Source of the DNA: Methanobrevibacter sp.
GTDB lineage: Archaea > Methanobacteriota > Methanobacteria > Methanobacteriales > Methanobacteriaceae
Direction of reading: 5' to 3'
DNA: 10,879 nucleotides
NCBI GenBank assembly: GCA_009777005.1
Contig: WRMT01000085.1
Location: 1-10,879, forward strand
In this document: positions 7,033 to 10,879 of the stretch, one piece after another
How the letters are laid out: the number at the start of each line of letters is the position of its first letter
Position numbering within the stretch: the first letter of the stretch is position 1
The notes under the pieces: generated by a model
Seen by the model: the letters and a program-made list of their open reading frames with translations, nothing else
Databases searched by the model: none
What the model was told of the DNA's origin: nothing
Translations under genes and position numbers: made by a program

Positions 7033-7101
7033 TTAATACCTTATAAAATCTAAATAAGTTAAATATAATGGTATTAATAACAATTTAAAATAGTATTAAT
7101 A
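7033..7101 (+). promoter_or_regulatory. fae-hps promoter: TATA box flanked by GTATTAA half-sites
   Basis: The TATA candidate TTATAAAAT (7041-7049) would start transcription near 7071. TTAATACC (7033-7040) abuts it, and the inverted copy GGTATTAA lies at 7070-7077. The forward GTATTAATA appears again at 7093-7101, 22 bases after the copy at 7071-7079. Half-sites at the TATA box and at the predicted start, two helix turns apart, suggest a repressor operator. A second TATA candidate, TTAAATATAAT (7059-7069), lies between them. Confidence 0.4.
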
Positions 7102-7123
7102 GTTATATAATTTCAAGAATGAA

Positions 7124-7128
7124 GGAGG
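7124..7128 (+). promoter_or_regulatory. Shine-Dalgarno site of fae-hps
   Basis: GGAGG eight bases before the ATG at 7137. It lies inside the reading frame that would follow from the ATG at 7119, so it decides for the later start. Confidence 0.85.
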
Positions 7129-7136
7129 ATTATAAA

Positions 7137-8360
7137 ATGTATAAAATAGGTGAAGCTCTTGTTGGAGAAGGAAATGAACTTGCTCATGTTGATTTAATTA
7201 TTGGTGATAAAAATGGTTCAGCTGGAATTGCATTTGCAAATGGTATGACTCAGCTATCTATTGGTCATACACCTCTTTTATCTGTTATTAGACCTAATTT
7301 AATGACTAAGCCCGCTACTTTGATTATTCCTAAAGTTACAGTTGGAAACTTAGATGAAGCGAGTAAAATATTTGGACCTGCTCAAACTGCGGTTGGTAGA
7401 GCTGTAGCTGATGCCGTAGCAGAAGGACTCATTCCAAAAGAAAAGTGTGATGATATAGTACTTATGGTAAGTGTATTTATCCATCCTGAAGCAAAAGACT
7501 ATAGGAAAATATATCAATATAATTATGGAGCTACAAAATTAGCTATTAGAAGAGCAATAACTGATTATCCAAGTATTGAAAAAGTTTTAGATGAAAAAGA
7601 TCGAGGCACACACCCAATAATGGGATTCAAAGTTACAAGATTGTGGAACCCTCCATACATTCAAGTTGCCCTTGATTTAGACAACATGGATACCATGGAG
7701 AGAATAATTGATGCTCTACCTAATAGAGAAAGAATACTTCTTGAAGCAGGAACACCCCTTATTAAAAAGTTTGGAGTTGGAGTTGTTAGTAAAATTAGGC
7801 AGTTACGACCAGATGCATTCATAATAGCTGATTTAAAAACATTAGATGTTGGTAGAATAGAAGTTAAAATGGCAGCTGATGAAACTGCAGATGCCGTAGC
7901 TATTTCTGGGCTTGGAACAATTGAATCCATTGAAAAAGCTATTCATGAAGCTCAAAAACAAGGAATATATTCCATGTTAGACATGATGAATGTAGATAAT
8001 TTTACAGAAAAATTAAGTGAAATTAATGATAATTTAAAGCCGAATATTGTCCTATTACATAGAAATGTTGACCTTGAAACTTTAAAAGCAGAAAAAGGAG
8101 AAAATATTAATGATATGAGTGAATGGGGAAATATTAAAGCTATTAAAGAATTACTTGGAAATAGTCTTGTAGCTGTCGCAGGAGGAATCACCCCTCAAAA
8201 TATTGAAGAAGCAATTAAAAAAGGAGCAGACATTATCATCGGAGGTAGATACATTACTGGATCAAGAGATGTTAGAAAATCCACAGAAGATTTTTTAGAA
8301 CACTTACCAGAAGATCCAGACACCATGAGATTAGCTCTTGATGAAGATGAATCTATTTAA
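7137..8360 (+). CDS. fae-hps: Bifunctional formaldehyde-activating enzyme / 3-hexulose-6-phosphate synthase
   Basis: A 407-residue fusion. Residues 1 to about 160 are Fae, which joins formaldehyde to tetrahydromethanopterin; the N-terminus MYKIGEALVGEG and His17, the family's catalytic residue, are intact. Residues about 170-395 are the Hps barrel: QVALDLD (176-182), EAGTP (203-207), ADLKT (231-235), GGI (349-351) and GGR (369-371). In archaea without the oxidative pentose phosphate pathway, Hps runs from hexulose 6-phosphate to ribulose 5-phosphate plus formaldehyde, and the fused Fae captures the formaldehyde. It acts in the cytosol. I chose the start at 7137 because GGAGG (7124-7128) precedes it by eight bases; an ATG at 7119 lies upstream of that site. 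Length and motifs match the archaeal fusion. Monocistronic: no gene adjoins it on the same strand. Base composition is less AT-rich than its surroundings, as for a conserved gene. Confidence 0.97.
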   Translation: MYKIGEALVGEGNELAHVDLIIGDKNGSAGIAFANGMTQLSIGHTPLLSVIRPNLMTKPATLIIPKVTVGNLDEASKIFGPAQTAVGRAVADAVAEGLIPKEKCDDIVLMVSVFIHPEAKDYRKIYQYNYGATKLAIRRAITDYPSIEKVLDEKDRGTHPIMGFKVTRLWNPPYIQVALDLDNMDTMERIIDALPNRERILLEAGTPLIKKFGVGVVSKIRQLRPDAFIIADLKTLDVGRIEVKMAADETADAVAISGLGTIESIEKAIHEAQKQGIYSMLDMMNVDNFTEKLSEINDNLKPNIVLLHRNVDLETLKAEKGENINDMSEWGNIKAIKELLGNSLVAVAGGITPQNIEEAIKKGADIIIGGRYITGSRDVRKSTEDFLEHLPEDPDTMRLALDEDESI

Positions 8361-8365
8361 AAATA

Positions 8366-8421
8366 AAATAGCTATTTCATTAAATCTAACTAACTAATGA
8401 TTAATAGCTAAATTTTTTTTT
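8366..8421 (+). terminator. Palindrome and oligo-T run after fae-hps
   Basis: AAATAGCTATTT (8366-8377) is a perfect 12-base palindrome just after the stop codon. A nine-T run follows at 8413-8421. Archaeal RNA polymerase terminates on oligo-T, so the run is the likely end of the fae-hps message. Confidence 0.5.
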
Positions 8422-8436
8422 AAAAAAAGATAATTA

Positions 8437-8472
8437 AAAAAATAATTTAAAAAATAATTTAAAAAATAATTC
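8437..8472. repeat. Three tandem copies of a 12-base A-rich unit
   Basis: AAAAAATAATTT is repeated at 8437-8448 and 8449-8460, and a third copy at 8461-8472 differs in the last base. It is a low-complexity array between convergent genes, probably slippage; no function is apparent. Confidence 0.6.
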
Positions 8473-8519
8473 GTACAAATAATTTTAAATTTTTGTTGAA
8501 AAAAAAGTCAGTGAAGTTT

Positions 8520-8546
8520 ATATTATCTCTTTTATAGAGATAATAT
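8520..8546. terminator. Perfect 11-bp hairpin between convergent genes
   Basis: ATATTATCTCT (8520-8530) and AGAGATAATAT (8536-8546) are exact inverted copies around TTTAT. TCTTTCTATTT follows on the plus strand. On the minus strand the hairpin lies 60 bases past the stop of the coiled-coil gene. The position between converging ends suggests a shared transcript end or a 3' stabilising hairpin. Confidence 0.55.
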
Positions 8547-8606
8547 TCTTTCTATTTAAAAATTAGTAAATATTAAGTTTATGTGAGTTGTCAAAAATTT
8601 TGATGT

Positions 8607-10046
8607 TTAATAAGAATTAATAATAAATTCTTTTAATTTATTAGATAACTCTTCATAATAATCTTCATTAGCTTTAGCCTTATTTAATTCCTTTTGAAGC
8701 TGTGTAAAATTAGCTTTGACCTTATTTAACTCTTTTTGAATAAAAGCATACTTTGAAAGTAACTCATCATAGTCATTCTGGAGTTTGAAAAATTTTTTAG
8801 ATTCTTTAGATTCACCATTTTTTAAAGTACTTTTCAAATCAGCGATTTCTTCTTTTAAAAGCCTATTATCTTCTTCTAAACTAGCTATTTTTTTATCATT
8901 AGCTGATTTATCCTTTTTTAAATTTTTTCTTTTTTTGAGTTCCTTATTTAAAAAAGCTATTTTATCAATTAAATCATCTTCACTTGACTCTTCATCTATT
9001 ATTTGTTTTGAATTATCATTTAAGATAGTTTCTTTAATATTCAAGTCAGGTTCTATAGATTTCTCACTATTAAGTCTTTTATATAAAGTAGCTATCTCAT
9101 CAACTAATCTATTCTCTTTAGACATTCTTTTATTAATTTGATTATTTAAATCAGAAATCTCATCGCTTAAAATAGCTACCTTTTGATCATATTCAGAAAT
9201 TTTAAAATTATATCCTTTTAATTTTTCTTCAATACTATCTTTTTCTTCAAGTTGTTTATTTAAATGAGCTATTTGTCTTTCATAATCAAAAATTTTCGAG
9301 TCAAATTCTTCTAATTTATTTTCAATACTGTTTTTTTCTTGGATTTTCCCTTCTAATTTAGTAATTTTATTATTCAAATCATCTTCAATAGTTTTTTTCT
9401 CTTCTAATTTTTCACTGTAAGAAGAGATTTTATTATTTAATCTTTCTTCAAGAACCATTTTTTTATCTAGTTCTAATCTTAAATTAGTTACTCTATCACT
9501 TAATGTTTCTTCAATAGTTTTTTTATCATTAAGTTTTTTGTTTAAATCATCAAGCTCTTCCTTATATTCCATGATTTTAGACTCATACTCCTCAAGATCT
9601 TTGCTATCATTAGATTTATCTTGAAGCAATTTATTCAAAGCAGTTATTTCCATTTGATATTTAGCTAGTTCAGACTTATGATCTTCAGATGTATCTGTAC
9701 CCTTTTCTTCAAGTTGTTTTTTTAAATTAACTATTTCTTCTTGAAGTTCAAATATTGTAGAATTATTATCCTGAATAACAGACTCTAATTCTTCATTATT
9801 TTCTTTTAAAGTATCATAACTAGATTGTAAAGAATCAATAGCTTCAGAATTTGTTTTATCATCATCCAATTGTTCTTTATAATCAAAAGGCAATATTAAA
9901 ACTTTTTCTTGATCATTAAAAATATTTTCTTGTTTAGGTATTGTTATTTGTACTTGTTCTGTTTTATATTTCTTAACCTTATTATTTTTAAGAGTTCTTT
10001 TGTATTCTCTTGAATATTTTTTTACAACACCAGTTATATGTTTCAT
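8607..10046 (-). CDS. Long coiled-coil protein of unknown function
   Basis: Starting at the ATG at 10046, the protein has 479 residues. GGGGA (10056-10052) lies five bases upstream; an earlier in-frame TTG at 10079 lacks such a site. Residues 1-35 are strongly basic (KKYSREYKRTLKNN). Residues about 60-475 are almost unbroken Leu/Ile heptads rich in Glu, Lys and Asn. The unit L-x-x-K-x-x-I-E-x-x-L recurs at residues 172, 193, 214 and 235, exactly 21 apart (three heptads), with looser copies at 112, 141, 266, 304 and 325. Near the C-terminus QKELNK(V/A)KAN is doubled 14 residues apart. There is no signal peptide, membrane segment, Walker motif or hinge, so it is not an SMC or Rad50 protein. A cytoplasmic scaffold, perhaps nucleic-acid or membrane bound through the basic N-terminus, is possible; function is unknown. 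Confidence 0.85.
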   Translation of the reverse strand: MKHITGVVKKYSREYKRTLKNNKVKKYKTEQVQITIPKQENIFNDQEKVLILPFDYKEQLDDDKTNSEAIDSLQSSYDTLKENNEELESVIQDNNSTIFELQEEIVNLKKQLEEKGTDTSEDHKSELAKYQMEITALNKLLQDKSNDSKDLEEYESKIMEYKEELDDLNKKLNDKKTIEETLSDRVTNLRLELDKKMVLEERLNNKISSYSEKLEEKKTIEDDLNNKITKLEGKIQEKNSIENKLEEFDSKIFDYERQIAHLNKQLEEKDSIEEKLKGYNFKISEYDQKVAILSDEISDLNNQINKRMSKENRLVDEIATLYKRLNSEKSIEPDLNIKETILNDNSKQIIDEESSEDDLIDKIAFLNKELKKRKNLKKDKSANDKKIASLEEDNRLLKEEIADLKSTLKNGESKESKKFFKLQNDYDELLSKYAFIQKELNKVKANFTQLQKELNKAKANEDYYEELSNKLKEFIINSY

Positions 10047-10087
10047 GTAATTCCCCAATAATAAATTATCCCTTAACAAAAGTTGTG

Positions 10088-10099
10088 TATAAATTTATA
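10088..10099 (-). promoter_or_regulatory. Candidate TATA box of the coiled-coil gene
   Basis: TATAAATTTATA is a perfect 12-base palindrome. Read on the minus strand it would start transcription near 10070, giving a leader of about 25 nt. Another TATA-like string (TTATATACTG on the minus strand) lies just upstream, so the choice is uncertain. Confidence 0.35.
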
Positions 10100-10197
10100 A
10101 TAATATTTTTCAGTATATAATTAATATATTTTTAATATATTGTTTTGCTTATTTAATATTTTGTTTTATAATTTAAGACAAATGATCTCATTATATT

Positions 10198-10215
10198 GTA
10201 TAAAATTTATTATAC
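10198..10215 (+). promoter_or_regulatory. TATA box within an inverted repeat, upstream of the flavoprotein gene
   Basis: GTATAA (10198-10203) and TTATAC (10210-10215) are inverted copies six bases apart, and TATAAAAT (10199-10206) is a good TATA box. Initiation near 10228 would leave a leader of only about 16 nt, which fits the lack of a clear ribosome binding site. The palindrome over the TATA box could be a repressor site. Confidence 0.4.
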
Positions 10216-10243
10216 TTAAAAGTAATATATAGCACATAGTGAT

Positions 10244-10831
10244 ATGATGATATTAGGAATTTGTGGAAGTCCTAGAAAAAAAGCTACGGAATATGTTCTA
10301 AACAAAGCACTGAATGATTTAAAAGATAAAAAATTTAAAACAGAAATGTTTACTGTTCGAGGAAAAACAATAAATCCCTGTAAACATTGTGATTATTGTT
10401 TAAAGAAAAAAGAATGCATACAAAAAGATGATATGGTTGAAGCATATGATTTACTTAAAAAAGCAGATGGAATTATAATAGCTAGTCCAATGTATAATGG
10501 AGGAATCAGTGCCCAAACAAAAGCACTGATGGATAGATGTAGAGCATTGGGTGCTGAAGATCTTAACATTCTAAGAGGTAAGATTGGAATGTCCATAGCT
10601 ATTGGTGGAGATCGCTCAGGAGGTCAAGAATTAGCTATTCAACAAATTAACACCTACTATATTTTAAGTGGAATAATTCCTGTTAGTGGAGGTCCATTTG
10701 GAGCTAATTTAGGCAGTTGTTTTTGGTCAAAAGACAGTTTAGAAGGTGTTAAAGAAGACGAATATGGATTTAAAACCTTAAATAAAACCTTGAAACGTTT
10801 TGTTGAATATTTAAACAAATATAAGAAATAG
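10244..10831 (+). CDS. Iron-sulfur flavoprotein (Isf family, NADPH-dependent FMN reductase fold)
   Basis: A 195-residue flavodoxin-like protein. GICGSPRKKATEYV (residues 5-18) is the FMN phosphate loop. SPMYNGGISAQTKALMDR (about residues 81-98) is the second flavin-contact segment. Between them C46-x2-C49-x2-C52-x5-C58 is the unusually compact cysteine motif that binds a 4Fe-4S cluster in Methanosarcina Isf. Isf proteins are soluble dimers that take electrons from ferredoxin; reduction of oxygen or peroxide has been proposed for the family. The start is at 10244 or the adjacent ATG at 10247. There is no GGAGG; GTGAT directly precedes the ATG, so translation may use a short leader. It is divergent from the coiled-coil gene with 197 bases between starts. 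The family is confident; the electron donor and target are not visible. Confidence 0.92.
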   Translation: MMILGICGSPRKKATEYVLNKALNDLKDKKFKTEMFTVRGKTINPCKHCDYCLKKKECIQKDDMVEAYDLLKKADGIIIASPMYNGGISAQTKALMDRCRALGAEDLNILRGKIGMSIAIGGDRSGGQELAIQQINTYYILSGIIPVSGGPFGANLGSCFWSKDSLEGVKEDEYGFKTLNKTLKRFVEYLNKYKK

Positions 10832-10857
10832 TTTAGGTAAATATATAAAAAATCAAA

Positions 10858-10879
10858 TTATAATAAAATATTATTATAA
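10858..10879. terminator. AT-only inverted repeat after the flavoprotein gene
   Basis: TTATAATA (10858-10865) and TATTATAA (10872-10879) pair around a six-base loop at the very edge of the window. It could be a transcript end or part of the next promoter; with no G-C pairs the support is weak. Confidence 0.2.

Larger units (their letters stand above)
5828..7136. other. 1.3 kb gap without a sizeable gene
   Basis: Very AT-rich with long A and T runs and dense stops in all frames. Apart from the elements listed separately (triple repeat, repeat island, TATA boxes, micro-ORF, structured RNA candidate, promoter of the downstream gene), I see only short palindromes. Examples are CGAAA/TTTCG at 6965-6976 and ATGATT/AATCAT at 6894-6913. 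No tRNA, rRNA or recognisable gene remnant is present. The upstream end contains the promoter region of the minus-strand ORF ending at 5827. Confidence 0.6.

Noticed and set aside
7119..7136. Upstream ATG at 7119 as start of fae-hps
   Set aside because: It would place the GGAGG site inside the gene and add six residues before the conserved MYKIGEALVGEG start.
7661..8191. Minus-strand ORFs at 7661-7930 and 7952-8191
   Set aside because: Both are antisense to fae-hps, which has intact catalytic motifs.
8411..8472. Replication origin suggested by A/T runs and the 12-base tandem units
   Set aside because: No origin recognition box pair and no cdc6/orc1 gene nearby; simple low-complexity DNA between convergent genes explains it.
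8785..9141. Plus-strand ORF of 118 residues, Ser/Leu/Phe-rich
   Set aside because: Antisense shadow of the coiled-coil gene; Lys/Glu/Asp codons read backwards give Phe, Ser and Leu.
10047..10079. TTG start at 10079 for the coiled-coil gene
   Set aside because: The ATG at 10046 has GGGGA at a suitable distance; the TTG has no such site and falls at the predicted transcription start.
10393..10596. Minus-strand ORF of 67 residues
   Set aside because: Antisense to the iron-sulfur flavoprotein across its cysteine and flavin motifs.

Overview
The window most likely comes from a methanogenic archaeon of the family Methanobacteriaceae (Methanobrevibacter- or Methanosphaera-like). The evidence is the very high AT content, a fused Fae-Hps gene, a compact-cysteine iron-sulfur flavoprotein, and a huge Asn/Thr-rich secreted adhesin-like protein. 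TATA-like boxes and oligo-T stretches at gene ends fit archaeal transcription. The genus is inferred from gene content; no rRNA is present.

Layout. (1) 1-4553, minus strand: the first 1,517 codons of a giant adhesin-like surface protein. It starts at 4553 with a strong ribosome binding site and runs off the left edge with no stop. It has a signal peptide, about twenty GG(A/V)I...FxNN beta-helix repeats, a second beta-helix section, a linker domain, then five DUF11-type repeats (the fifth cut by the window edge). The last of these are nearly identical at DNA level. (2) 4554-5044: AT-rich leader and spacer with two hairpins and a candidate TATA box. (3) 5045-5827, minus: an unrecognised Phe/Asn-rich 260-residue ORF, bracketed by an imperfect inverted repeat. 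(4) 5828-7136: a 1.3 kb gap with no sizeable ORF but clear structure. It holds a triple direct repeat, an island of inverted repeats ending in a TATA box, a 22-residue micro-ORF, and a nested hairpin about 135 nt long placed one TATA-to-start distance from a second TATA box (candidate non-coding RNA). (5) 7137-8360, plus: Fae-Hps. (6) 8361-8606: convergent terminator region with a perfect 11-bp hairpin. (7) 8607-10046, minus: a 479-residue coiled-coil protein with 21-residue repeats. (8) 10244-10831, plus: an Isf-type iron-sulfur flavoprotein, divergent from the coiled-coil gene.

How the genes relate. No gene pair here forms an operon; each has its own intergenic region. Fae-Hps links one-carbon metabolism (tetrahydromethanopterin) to pentose phosphate supply. 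The flavoprotein is a probable electron carrier or redox defence protein. The adhesin is exported to the cell surface. The coiled-coil protein and the Phe/Asn-rich ORF have no assignable function. The least explained DNA is 5828-7136, where the ncRNA candidate at 6605-6740 is the strongest lead.
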